Assembly: GCA_017311315.1 (NCBI GenBank)
Contig: CM029666.1
Span: forward strand, 32,064,749-32,128,748
Source: Dendrocalamus latiflorus
Lineage: Eukaryota; Streptophyta; Magnoliopsida; Poales; Poaceae
Direction: 5' to 3'
DNA length: 64,000 nucleotides
Shown piece after piece: positions 21,736 through 33,647 of the stretch (its first letter is position 1; every line of letters begins with the position of its first letter). Under the pieces are notes generated by a model. The model did not search any database, was not told the origin of the DNA, and saw only the letters and a list, made by a program, of their open reading frames with translations. A program made the translations under genes and the position numbers.

Positions 21736-21789
21736 CAGAAACCTAAGGACTTGATCTTATGGATATGAAAATTACAAAATATAGAACAA

Positions 21790-22005
21790 AATGCTCAATG
21801 AATGTAACCAAGTTTCAAGTATATTACTCATGTAATTTCTTAGCTTGTTCTTTAGATGATTCATTGTTGAAAATACTCTCTCTACACTTGTAGTAGCTTG
21901 TGTATCACATATATATTCTTTTTTTATAAAAAGTTTTGGGGGTTCATTTGAACCCCATGAACCGTAGAGAGGTACGACACTGTGTGGTTGTAGTTTTGCA
22001 CACAT
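21790..22005 (-). pseudogene. hAT transposase C-terminal fragment
   Basis: A short minus-strand frame contains ATTSVERVFSTMNHLKNKLR, the pattern of the hAT dimerisation domain (usually TTSVERAFSAM...KTRLRN). Only this tail is present, with no zinc finger or catalytic core, so it is a relic next to the plastid insertion. Confidence 0.6.
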
Positions 22006-22990
22006 GTGCTTAAAGAAAATACGGGATCACCCTTAAAAAAAGGATAATCGTATCAAGGTAGGTAGATAGTTAAACTTAAGGGGGTCTACTTCACGGACGC
22101 CTAAAAGTTCACTAAATCATAGTCACTTTTTTGGATAGTTGGATTTTGATCCAAGCATCCAGATCTCTCCCCCTCTCTTTTTTATATTTTGCCATTCATC
22201 CTCTAGCCCTAACGGCCTAACCCTAGAACTTTCTCCATCCTTAGGGGCTACCGCCACCACCCCTCTTAGCTCGCTGCCTCCCACCTCCTCACGGCACCAC
22301 GACAGGTGGCAGCAAGGCCCGTCACCTAGCTCCTCCTGTCGCCACCCCTCCCACCTTCCTCCCTTCATCCAAACCACCCCCCGCGTCATCATTCTTCCTC
22401 CACTCCAGCAGTCTGGGCCCCGTACCACCTTCTTCCTCCTCTCTAGTGAGCTACCCCTACCATCCTTCCTCATCTCCGACAGCTACTGCCGCCAGATCTA
22501 CTGCCTCCTAACCTCTCCATTTCTCATTACCCCCACCGATTGCCGCCACCCACTGTCCTTTGTCCCACGGCGCCATTGCTACCCACTGTTGGTTTGCTGC
22601 CACCCCAGCCTCCCTTTAAGCCTAGAGGACACCGATGGACCTAAACCCTAAATAGGTGAACCCATGCCCTAATTTGTCGGTCAGCATCATTAGAGAGAAT
22701 GATGATGACATCGTTGGAGAGGATAAACTGCATGAATTATATATGAGTTTTAGCATTTTCAATTATATATGAATTAGCAAACCCCTAAATGTAACCATTC
22801 ATTTTGAACTAAAATGATTACGTATAGCTTGCCGTTGCCGACCGGTGAATCAAACTAGCTACATGAGTTTTATCATACATGTAGAGTTAAAATAACAGTC
22901 AAAATCAAGCCTATAATTAGCTAATTACACAAGTTCAATTGTATGTGATTATGTGGTGAAGCTTATCATTTCGAGTCATTTGCATATGTG
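22006..22990. other. No supported gene; low-complexity ORF only
   Basis: A 170-residue frame at 22139-22651 (+) is made of Ser, Pro, Thr and Leu from C-rich DNA resembling a plant leader or decayed transposon. A minus-strand frame crosses it. Neither has a recognisable domain. The rest is AT-rich and featureless. Confidence 0.5.
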
Positions 22991-22994
22991 GCAC

Positions 22995-23445
22995 TAGCAA
23001 CTTATTTTTTTTCAAATTTGATCCCCAAACATCCGTTTTTCAAATCTAATCCTCTTCTTGAGCTCGGTAGGTACCTGTCGAGTTAGTAACTACCGAGCTC
23101 CCTTAGCTTAGCAAGACGACACGCTGAGTTGGGAGGCACAGTAGTGATTAATTATTGTTAATCATGCTTAATTAGTGCTAATCATGCATTATGATGCTTA
23201 ATTAGTGCTAATCATACTTAATCACTTAATCACCTACCAATCTAGGTTACTCGGCAGCTCGCCCTATTGAGTCATGGTTGCTCAGTAGGTGCTGCCGAGC
23301 TATGGTGGCTCAGTAGGACCTGACGAGCTGTTGTAGCATGGCAGGCGACACGTGTTGCCTGCTGCGGCTGCCGAGCTCAGGGATGGGGCTAGATTTGCAA
23401 AAACGGATGTTCGGAGGCCAATTTTTTTAAAAAAATGCTGCAGCA
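22995..23445. mobile_element. Inverted-repeat (MITE-like) element
   Basis: Terminal regions at about 23015-23055 (CAAACATCCGTTTTTCAAAT) and 23385-23430 (ATTTGCAAAAACGGATGTTC) are inverted copies over about 35 bp. The inside has repeats of TTAATTAGTGCTAATCATG and of CTCGGTAGGT/GCTCAGTAGGT-like words. It has no coding capacity. The exact ends and target duplication are unclear. Confidence 0.65.
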
Positions 23446-24400
23446 CCAGATATTCAAAGGATTCTATCATATTTGAGTCTTCCTATTTGCTTTGGGTTGC
23501 CTGGTATTAAAAGGTTAGTGTGATCCTCTCACGAGGAAGAAAAAGAAAATAATAGTAGTACTGATGTAAGTGGTCGATGAAATTAGACTCATGGCACAAT
23601 ATTTAGGGTTATACTGATTACTAGCTTTTAGCTCTACTTTGTGTGTCATCTTTGACTCATTGGTTGTGATTGTGTCAGCACATGTTCATCCGTTTGATAA
23701 CATAACTTGGGTATGTACTTCTTGAAAAGAATCTAACAATTCTATGTTTTTACAAAAGCAAACCAAATTCTTAGAATAACTAGTTCATGGGCATCATGCT
23801 TAAAGCATGTTTAAACAGTTTTGAAATATGTATGTGGTTTTGGTTTTTAGGAAATAGAACATTGCATAACTCTATTTGTGATATTTTAATATTATGTATT
23901 ATACGAGAGAAAAATGCTCATTTTGTTTTTCAATACTTGTCACTTCTGATCAAAACTTTCTTTCCCAAATACTTGCATAGCAAAATAGTAAACATAGCAT
24001 AACATAACATAACATAACATTTTTCATTTATATCATCATTATCATCACTTTCTTGCATTATAATAATTCTTATCTATACTACATGCCCATAATGCACATC
24101 ACATAGCTTATACTGGCATAGCAGAGTTAACACCCATGATTGTATCATCCTCTCAATCCCTCCATTCCCATAGAGGTCCACCAAATAAAGGGTTAGAATG
24201 TTTTATGTTTTTGTGAGACTTTTTAGCATATTCTCTTTTCTCTTAGCAATTGTAAACCACCTCTCATCGACTTTTATTATATAATGGATTCCGATCCCTA
24301 ATTTATATATATACAAATAAAATTCCATACAATATTTCATTTCTCAATTTGGCATACTTCTAGAATTTCAATTATTAATAAAAGCAATATTTCTATTTTT
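23446..24400. other. AT-rich DNA with an ACATA microsatellite
   Basis: No gene is seen. A short CATAA/ACATA tandem run lies at about 23996-24021. A segment at 24180-24290 (CACCAAATAAAGGGTTAG and following) resembles 50785-50880, showing that both sides of the nested stack come from the same repeat background. Confidence 0.5.
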
Positions 24401-25040
24401 ACTTAGTTTGGAATTAAAAAATAATCACCAATTTTCATTTATATTTATTCTGAATTTGCATATTTTTGGATTACGTTTCTTATATACTTTCTTTCTAGTA
24501 TTAGGTTGGAATTCATACATAAATCCAGCTGCTAATTTTTATTTTGAATTTAGTTTTTTTGAAATACATGTAATCTTTATTTTAATCTAATATTTATTTT
24601 TATGTAATTTTGAATTATCATTTTAGCTCAGAATCCATACACAAAGCCAATTGCTAATTTTCATCTAATTTGTAGCTATGTAGGGGTTTTAATTTGGAGT
24701 TTGTATGAAAATCAAATTGCTAATTTCCTTTTATTTTTTATTCAAAATTTATGTTATTTTTTGTTGCTATTGTTTATTTAATTTTGAATATTAGTTTTAG
24801 GTTAGAAATTTGTATATAAATCCAACATCGAATTTTTATTTTGAACTTTGGCTATGTAGGGGTTTTAATTTGGAGTTCATATCAAAAGTTACATCAGTAA
24901 TTTAATGTTATTTTTCATTCTAAATTTTATTAATTTATATTGTTGTTTCTATTTAATTTCAAGTATCAGTTTTAGGATAGAATTTTTATGCCAATCGAGT
25001 TGGAAATTTGCATCTAATTTTTATTTCAAATTTTAGTGAT
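24400..25040. repeat. AT-rich tandem array of about 180-bp units, left part
   Basis: At least three to four diverged units share GCTATGTAGGGGTTTTAATT (24672 and 24848) and a segment like TTTTAGGTTAGAAATTTGTA. The array resumes at 50581 with GATATGTAGGGTTTTAATTT, so it was split by the solo LTR. The unit length is satellite-like, but the sequence is not the rice CentO repeat as I know it. Confidence 0.7.
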
Positions 25041-26450
25041 CGTCACAACCCAACTGTTTATTTCAAGAATAGTGACAAAAAATTAATTTCTTTAAAATAA
25101 AAATAAGTGTTGTTCAGTTGCCTAGGATTTGAAATTTCATTTGCCTATTTTTAGTTTAAAAAATGGGCTTTTAAATGGTAATTTAAGTAAAATAAATAAA
25201 TTAGTAAATAATTGGTACTTTGAATTTTTATGAAAATCCTAATTCAAATTAATTATTTCAAATTATTTGTCTTTTATTTGGTTTTTTTGGAATTTATAAA
25301 TGTAGGTTGAAAATTAAAAAGTATTTTATGTATAAAAATAAAGACCAACTTTAAGTTAAGCATAATTTTCCTTAAGTCCAAAATAGCCCTAGAAATTTCT
25401 ATGAATTTTCTTGAATTTGTTGGATTTATTTGCTATTTTCTAAGCCTCTCTTGAATTTTCTAGAATTTCTAAAAATTAAAACTCATTTGAAAACCTCAAA
25501 ACTCCTCCTAGGCCTGGCCTTCTTCAGCCCATTCCCTCCCCGCACACCACATGGCCTTCCCCCTCACAGCCCATTTGCGCCCAGCCCGCTCTGCTTCCCT
25601 CTCCCCTTTGCCTCTCTACAATTGGGCCCCACCCGTTAGCTCTCACCACCCCGCTGATAGGCCGGTCCCACCCGCCAGCCCTTTCCTCCCCTTCTCTTCT
25701 CTTTCTGTCGCTATGGCCCATGTGCTAGGTCTTCTTCTCTCTTCTTCCTCCCTCCCCTCTTCTCTCCAACCGGCGCCACCATTTTCGACTGACTCCTCGC
25801 CCCCTTCTTTGCTCCCACGCGCAATTGCCTCCTCCTTCCTTTCTTCTCGTGCACATGTCATGCGTCCCTAATTCCCTTGTCCTTTACTTTCCTGTGCCAC
25901 GCCTTACCTTTCCTCTCCCCTTCGCCATTTCCACCACCATGATTTCTGGTGAGAGATTCTCTGCCATGTGACCCCTCCACCCCTATAGAAACCCTCCTTG
26001 AGCACTGTGCTACCCCCACACCACCCCGCCCTCACCTCCTCTGCCTTTCCCTAGCCTCGAAGCTCCCTAACAGCTTACCCCTTCTCTCTCTGAGCTCCAG
26101 CATCCTTGGTGAGCAATTGGTGCCACTTCGGCCACCCCTGAGGCTCGCCATCACCACCTTCGGCTTCACCGAGCCTATGCGAACTCCATCTGCACCTTCG
26201 CCGTGCTTCTCTATCCTTCCGTCCGCTGGAAGCTCCTCGCTGCTGTCGCCTTCGCTCACCGCCAACTATCTCCAAGCACCCTTAAGCTTTGTGCCAATCC
26301 AAAGTAGGGTCCCCATGCATCCCTCTCTCTTTTCCTCCCCTCGCCATCCCTCACCATACACCGCACCGCCGGTGACCATTGGTTCCTATGCATGCCACCA
26401 GTTGCCAAAGCCACGTCAATACGGGCTAACATGGTAGCCAACATGGCAGC

Positions 26451-26744
26451 TGTTGTAGCTACGGGCTAAACAGAGAGAAGGGGCACTAGTAGAAGAGGAA
26501 GAGGAGAGCCATATCTGTGGAATGGTTGGTGAGAATGAGAGGATGTCCCCCCTTTGCCCCTCCTGGGGGTTTATGTATATGAGTGGGGTAGAATGGGAAA
26601 TCCCTATTCTACCCCTTAGTACTTACAAAGGATGAAGGTACATTGGTATATTTACACTGGTATATTCATCTACACTATTGGGCCTATTACATGTTCAACT
26701 AGTTGCACGGCCCAGCCGCGGGGGGTTGGGCCACCCCCACAACA
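26451..26744 (-). repeat. 3' LTR of the array-bearing element
   Basis: This is the 294-bp LTR. In the element's orientation it begins TGTTGTGGGGGTGGCCC. The internal side (26745-26790) lacks a clear purine tract, which is unusual and may mean that the 3' internal edge was altered. Confidence 0.9.
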
Positions 26745-26879
26745 GGTACTCCGTCGACAGTAAGCGCTGAGGGCCCGATGGGCGAGCTGGCGCGATCAAC
26801 TATCCCAGCCCCCCGTTCCCCGACAGCAAGCGCAAGGGTGCCGACTAGTGAGCCGATGCAACTGGTAGTTTGTAGACCC

Positions 26880-27007
26880 CAGGAGCAATGCCTACGAAGA
26901 AATCAGTGAACTCCTACGCTGAATCTCGCGCCGTTCCGCCGAGGCGCTGCCTACGAGGCAGACGACGCAGTCGAGCACCGAGGACGTGCCATCCCGCTGA
27001 GGCGATG
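26880..27007 (-). repeat. First units of the 57-bp array, split by insertion
   Basis: Two to three units (GCAATGCCTACGA..., GCGCTGCCTACGAGGCAGAC) belong to the array that continues at 38077. The 11-kb Tekay-like element landed inside a unit at CGATG. Confidence 0.8.
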
Positions 27008-30000
27008 TGTCGGGACCCCGGATTTCCGAACCCGGACCCTCTGTGTATTACTGCACTAGTCCTAGATCAAAGCTAGTGCACACAGTTAAACAGAAATGAA
27101 TACATAACCAGCAACGCTTTATTACAATATTAAAGAGTACAGACCGAAAGGTCTCATTATTACAATTGAGGTTTCAAGACCTCGCACACACGAAACACAG
27201 CGGAAGCAAAAGATAAACTCGGTGAAGACCCATCAATACGCCACAGGCAATTGACTGGGGAAGCGCGACCTAGAACTCCTGGAATCCTCCGTCGAATCCA
27301 CCCGCGAAGAAGTCGTAGTCGCCTTCTTGAGCTTCGTACTCCTCTGGTTATTATTTTTGAGTGTAGCATGTGAGTACATAAAGTACTCCGCAAGTCTTGG
27401 GAAAAATGCATAGATGCAAGGCTTGACAAAGGAAGGCTATATGGTTCTTTTGCACAAAGCAATATTTTAAAATTTCAATTACTACTAATTATTTTCGAAG
27501 GCATCAATTTAATAAAGTAAATGTTTTAGCAGAAACTATCATTAACTTTCTAGTGAAGGTTCCATCTACCAACACTAGCTAACAACTTGAACAAGTTTAA
27601 TACTGCGGGTTAAATCCACCCTCTCTGGCTCCAACCGCCAGGATACCCTTCCGAGAGTTCCCTCCACTCCCGGAATACAAAACTTTTGATTTTTAAAATT
27701 AAAACCAAAAATCTACCATGTGAATGCATTCCTTGCCCGCCCTTGACCGTGGGCACGGCTATTCGAATAGTTTTACACTCTGCAGAGGTTGTACAACTTT
27801 ACCCACAAGAGATAAATTATCCTAAAAGTCCACATGCTTCCTTTGGCATGAGACCCAGATAAAATATCACAAAGCCTTTACCTTACTCTAATCTAGCTAG
27901 ATACCACCCGCTGAGGTTTCACCGCAGGTAGGCTAACCGCCCGAACCGAAGCCCCCTCTTGCGCCATATGAGTACAGTAAATCCCTGTCCCTCACTGTGA
28001 ATAACCAGTCCATCCCTGGCATCCACTTTCCACTGGTGGCACCTAAACTAGACTATCGTAAGTTAGTCAGCTAGGTCGTACCCATATAGACTTGTGGTTG
28101 TACGGTTAATGCTCAGTCTGGACAAACACAAGCGTCGGTCCTTAATTGACTAGGGTGGAACATACACTTTACAAGATCTCGTGCTTCCTGCACCAATCCA
28201 AACTAACCATCCACCCTAATCTAAACCAATTTTCACATTTTAGTTTATTTTAAAAGAACAGTGGCAACTCCAATCACCACTAACTTTATAAAAACAAGGT
28301 ATTACAATAATTCATAATTTCCCATTTGCAAGATTTGTGAGGTATTAAATAGCGAGACTAAGCATTATACTACCATTCCACTATTCACAAAGATTCAGTA
28401 ATAATCTCATTATTGAGACAAATGAAACTCTAGGGTGACAAAGGTACATGGTATTCAATTTCAATGGAGGGTATAACAAGGTTGGTTTAACTAACCCTTA
28501 AGATTTGAACTAATATTTTATATAAATAGCAATGCACATAATTTAAAATAATTAAAACATTTCAAAAATCATAGGTTCGAGATGATCAAAGGAGACTTGC
28601 CTTCTTGCACACTGTCTGGACCTTCTTTCTGCGGGTCGGGAAAGTTTTCGGCAACGACGGGTTCTACGCACGAAAAGACTGAACAAACAAAATAAACTCA
28701 AATAAAATCCAAATAAAATCTAAAAAAATTATAAAATATATACTAAGGGATAGATTATGGTTTTAGATGAATTTAGGAGAAAGAATCAACAGATTCGGAG
28801 TTCGTATGAGGGAGATCCAATATCTGGAAGTTTTGGACATCACATGAAATGATAACAAAATACGAGGATTACATTTTTGAATAGTACAATGTCGGTTGGC
28901 TATAAGGTGGCTGGCGAATGGGCAAAATGGAATGTTGGCAATGAGGCGAAGGTGGTGACATGGGTACGGCGACGAGGAACGGCGGCAATCACCCGCAGTG
29001 AGTGAAAAACTGCACCGACGGCACAGTAGCGACAACTGCAGGTTGGAGAGAGATAGTACCGAGTATGGAACGTGGAGATGTAACATGAGCGTGGGGTAGT
29101 ACATGGCATGGTGAAGTTAGGAAAATTATTGGCTAAGCTGAAAATTAATTGGAGACGATACAATCGACGTTTGAATGACGATAGTGGAGAAACAGGAAAA
29201 TTTTGATATCTTGGTGCTCGGTAGAGCGAATCCAAAACCATTTGAAAGGTAGCTACCTGGGATGGTTTGGCACGATATGACGCGAACGGATTGGGGAAAA
29301 CATCACTGGATAGACGGGGACACGAGATGCCATTGGCGGCCATGGCGAGGTGTTGGAGGCGAAATTTTGTGGAGGCTTTTCGGGGAAACGGAAGGAAGCA
29401 CGGCGTAGAACGCAGTGAGGCAAGTCTAAGAAAAATTATGGCATGGGCTAAGGCTTACCGGAGGCGACGAATCGACGTCGGGAGTCACAAACGGCCATTT
29501 TCACGGAAAGCTCAATTCCTGACAATTGGCTCCACGAAAAATTAAACAAAATGGTAGAAAAATTTCTTAGAGGCTAGGACACAATATGACGCGAACAAAA
29601 ATCGAAGCGCTTACCAAAAAGGGGTGTACGCGCGAAGGTACAGTTTTAGTGTCTGGGCCTGACAAGGTCGACGAGGACTCGGGGAATCTTTAGGCGAGGG
29701 CGATGGAAGCACGATGTAGAACGTGTCGAGGCAAACTCAACGGTGCGAACGGCTCGGCCAAAGGACATCGGACGGTGGCGGAACACGGTGGAGAAGACAT
29801 TTTGCGACCGTCGGGTTGACATCGGCGTTCCGGGTAAACGGAGAGGAGTTAGCATGTGGGGTTTGCGGCGAAACGAAGAGTAGAGCGTGGGGAACATGAT
29901 GCTCACCTTGGTTTTGGTCGGGCATGCACGGACGGCCGGTGGCGATGCGAGGAACGACGACGCGCTATGACCCACGGTGGCGACGGTGCTCCGGCGAAGT

Positions 30001-31436
30001 TCCGGCAAAGGCGAGGTGAGCACCGCGTAGAACGCGACGAGGCGAATCCGGGGATGTGCTCAAAAGTGACGGGGCTCCACCGGACGAGGCGCAATAAGCC
30101 GAAGAACGCCGCTTGGAACACAAAGAAAAACTCCGATTGCGCCCAAGAGAAGAGGAGTGGGGACTTGATATTTTCGGGGTTGAGTGAGGATGAGGAGGGG
30201 CTCACGGTGCTTTCTTTTATAGGGGCGGGGAAGGTCCGAGATGGGAGATCAAGAGACCATGTCCATCAATGGCATGTGTTAATTTCTCGCGAAACGGCTC
30301 ATGAATGAGGGGAAAACGGTAGGGAATTGAAAGAGTTTGATGAGAGGAGATGAATGCAATTTATTTCACTAAAAACCGTTGAGAAATTCAAAAGTTATGA
30401 GAGCTTCAAAGAAACGGCCATGGCAGCAGCTTGCTCTGGACGCATCGCACGCATGGAGGAAGATGAAGTGAGGAGAGAGAAAACGGGAATAAAATAATAA
30501 TATTTTTTTTAAAAAAAATAAATTCGAAAAAAAATCAGAAAAAAATCTATAAAAATCCTTGGAAAACGAAAAGACTAAATAAAATAATTTTGGATTTATT
30601 TGAGGTATATTTTAGCCATTTAAAATATTTTTACTTTCTAAGCTTTAATTTAATTCAAATAAATTCAAAAATTCCAAAAAATTGAAAAGAGGATAGAAAT
30701 GGATATATTGGGATTTATATGAAATTATAAATTTGAATGGGCTCAATCGGAATCAAAATGAAGAAATACGAGCTTTTCGAAGCTCGAAAGGAGAGAAAAA
30801 GAATAAACTGATTTTCTGGAATTATTTTTGAATTGAAAAATCAGATTATGATGTCATCAAGGGAAATGATTTTTAGAGGAATTATTTTTCTGTGGGAAAA
30901 GGGATTTATACGTTAGGGTGACATTAGCAAGGATTTCGATTTTCTGGCCGAATTATTTTTCAACAGAAAAATGGTTTTATTCAATGATAGGTCGGATCAA
31001 TCTTTTGTGAATCTTGGTCCAAGGACTAGGGAGAAGGTTGAGGTGGCATGCGGCGGCTGGCATAGCGCTTGCATGGCTCACGATTGCTGAGGTGGTGCAC
31101 GGGGACTGAGGGCATCGGTGAATGGGAAGAGAGAGGAGGAAGAAGTGGACGGTCGGACGAATGCCACGAGGCGAAAGAGAAATCAGGGCCATCGGATTAA
31201 AACGAAGGGGTAAATGAAGGCGGGTGGCTGAGATTAAACCGGGCGAGGATGGATTGAATCAGGGAGCGACACGTGATGGCCGAGTAGAGAGGTTGAGGAT
31301 TAAATTTGATTTAGATTTTGAAATAAAATTTAGATAAATCCAAATAAATCCGAGTAAATCCAGATAAGACTCAAATACATTAAAATAATTAATTTAAAAT
31401 TAAATTTTTCAGAAAGCAAATTTTTGGGATGTTACA
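27008..31436 (-). repeat. 3' LTR of the young element
   Basis: This 4,429-bp LTR differs from its partner near 28629 (T versus G), 28806 (G versus A) and 30388 (A versus G). A TATA box on the minus strand (TATAAAAG) is at 30221-30214. Many frames of 90-150 codons occur on both strands and are duplicated in the other LTR. None has a recognisable domain. Confidence 0.96.
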
Positions 31437-33647
31437 AACCTACCCCCCTTAGAAAGAATCTCGTCCCCGAGATTCGGACGGACTAGGAAAAAGAAAGGAG
31501 AGCAAAACTCGGCTCTTAGGTCCTCTTCACCTCCCAAGTTGCTTGACTTCAAATGGTTGCTCTACCGTACTTTGTGGGACTTTATGGTCATGCTTCTTGC
31601 GCAGCGTTCAGCTTCCTTCATGATTCTATGTTGTTGTTCGATGCTCTGAAGGATTCCTTTAACTGAGAAATATGGAAGAGAACAACAAATTGGATTGGTA
31701 CATCTTTAGTCGCCTGCAAGCTCTAGGTTAACTTCAATTGCCCTTATCATATCGATTAATTCAGTATTCCACCAAAAGGGCTTAACTTCCACAAGTGTTC
31801 ATCCGAGAAGGACATAATTACTTCAACTCTTCAAAAATTCTTGATTCCAAAATCATATACCACCAATGCACCTTATTGATTTCACATTGATTCCAACAAA
31901 TAATCCCATAAACTTTTATTCTCTACTCTAATTTGAATCGACGACCAACCATAAAATTTTTCTAACAAGAATCCAATAACATTGTAATTTGTGATTTCCA
32001 CCAATTGCTTTATGATCATTATCTAATTCAACAGATCCATAACTCTGATCAAATAATATAAGATTAATCCAACCTTTTAGTATTCACCAATCAAGTTTAA
32101 GATCATCTAAGCCATCATTTAATATTCATTAATCCACCAACATCAACCATCATTTTGGTTCCACCAAATTTGAATGAACTCACATACTTCAATTAATTCT
32201 TATCGGACAATCTCTCAATTACTTCTTATCAGACAATCTTTCAATTATCATCGGACAATCTATCTCCCATAATTAATTTAAATCCTCCGGGTTATCCCTT
32301 TGAACATCCTTTAACGATCTAGTTAATCTCATTAGTTAAAATCCAATTATCTAACAATGATCTTTTAAATCCACCAAATTCAAATTGACATATCAAAGTC
32401 CACATTGCAATGATAAAATTAATCCACCAAGATATCTAAGTGTATTATCTTCTAGAATTCCACTAGTATCCACTTATTAATAGGTCCACCAAACTCTAAT
32501 AATCAATTAACTCCACAAACTTCATCTACTCTTCATGATTCAACCAAATCACCCAAAATTGATATCATGAATTGTTTATGATAATTCAACTTCTTAATTT
32601 CCACCTTTACTATATCAAATTCTTAATATTAATTCTCCAATGATCACAAATAAATCCTTCAACTAAAATCTTGTTTTACATCCAATTACTCCTTTCAATC
32701 CAAGATAATAAATCCAAGGCACCAAGTTTGGATACTTCTCATGATCTAATTAGTTCCACCAAGTTCAATAATGTGATTATTTCCAAAATCTATTCAATCC
32801 ATAAATATTGTAGTCTTGAGATTTATTCATAATCAATTTGTATCCACAAATATACCTTTATTACTTTCGAATCACCCAAATATTATCCAATCTTGTCAAT
32901 TCTAACTCCAAATATATCACACTAGCAACAATCCTCCAAATTACCGAACTTGACATCTAAGGATTAGGATGACTTTCCTGATAAGAGTACTTTCCGTAAA
33001 TGTTGTGATCTTCCATATATTCTTGGTTCTCAAATATTTTCCAAGCTTGGACTACAATGGAAGAATTGGAACTTACACCATCTGAAGCAGTAACTAGGGT
33101 TAGCACAAGGTAAGAGGGAAGTAGCTTAGGTAAGAGGTCGGGGAACTACTAAATAACATCCCAAACAAACACACAAGAGAAAAGCAAACTCCAACGAGGA
33201 GAAGCTTAGCTCGAAAACAAAAATAGTTTTTTTTTAAAGATAGTTGTACTACAAGTACACAAAGACTTGGTACAGTCCATCTAACACCAACAAGCAATAT
33301 ACATAAGCGTTCTAAAATCGTAGAGCTTTACTTGGGTACTATAAACAAAGGAACTACTCTTCAAATCTTCATGACGACACGGTCCTCTGGTTGCTTCTCA
33401 GACTTGATCTCTCTAACCCGTCTATAGAAATTATAAAGGAAAGTGGATACAATTATCATTCTTAAAAGTGAGTAAACAGATAGATAAGATAGAATATCCT
33501 GAAGAAGGTAAGGATAGAAAGAAGAGAAAAGATGAGAAAAGCACATTATTAAATTTTTATTTTATAAAATAAAATTTGAAGCTTTTCTAATAACGGCCAT
33601 TCTAACTAGGTTACGCCCTACAGTCAAATTGGCTCTGATACCACCTC
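31437..33647 (-). other. Internal domain without genes; decayed pol tail
   Basis: In element orientation the right side starts with the primer site. The left side (about 31450-31610) has a degenerate chromodomain-like C-terminus that ends ESRGRDSF, stop, and then the purine tract AAGGGGGGTAGG (31438-31449). The middle (31740-32990) is AT-rich and holds at least ten copies of CCACCAA on the plus strand (for example ATTCCACCAA and ATCCACCAA) with no ORF. No Gag or reverse transcriptase motif is seen. Confidence 0.8.
33631..33643 (-). other. Primer binding site of the young element
   Basis: TGGTATCAGAGCC on the minus strand lies four bases from the right LTR. It fits initiator tRNA-Met and fixes the right LTR as the 5' LTR. 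Confidence 0.9.

Larger units (their letters stand above)
20051..21765 (-). other. Nuclear plastid DNA: trnA-UGC to trnI-GAU segment
   Basis: Read on the minus strand this is the plastid inverted-repeat spacer between the 16S and 23S rRNA genes. It holds the trnI-GAU intron with ycf68, trnI exon 2, a short spacer, trnA-UGC exon 1 and most of the trnA group II intron. I recognise it from the tRNA halves, the order and ycf68. It starts about five bases beyond the CACTA target duplication and ends near 21765. Many differences from the plastid sequence I know are C-to-T or G-to-A, as expected of methylated nuclear DNA, so it is not recent. No rRNA is included. Confidence 0.85.

Noticed and set aside
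20051..21765. Functional tRNA genes or an rRNA operon
   Set aside because: Only half-tRNAs and introns of plastid type are present, with mutations and no rRNA.
22139..22651. 170-residue plus-strand protein
   Set aside because: Composition is biased and leader-like, with no domain and an overlapping minus-strand frame of similar length.
24400..25040. Rice centromere satellite CentO
   Set aside because: The unit is longer and AT-rich, and it does not resemble the CentO sequence I know.
25551..26437. Proline/serine-rich protein genes
   Set aside because: The frames lie in the old solo LTR, which resembles the other Tekay-like LTRs, and have low complexity.
28763..30308. Several 90-150-codon frames duplicated at 35403-36948
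   Set aside because: They are the two copies of one LTR. Frames overlap on both strands and show no domain, so conservation reflects youth and not function.
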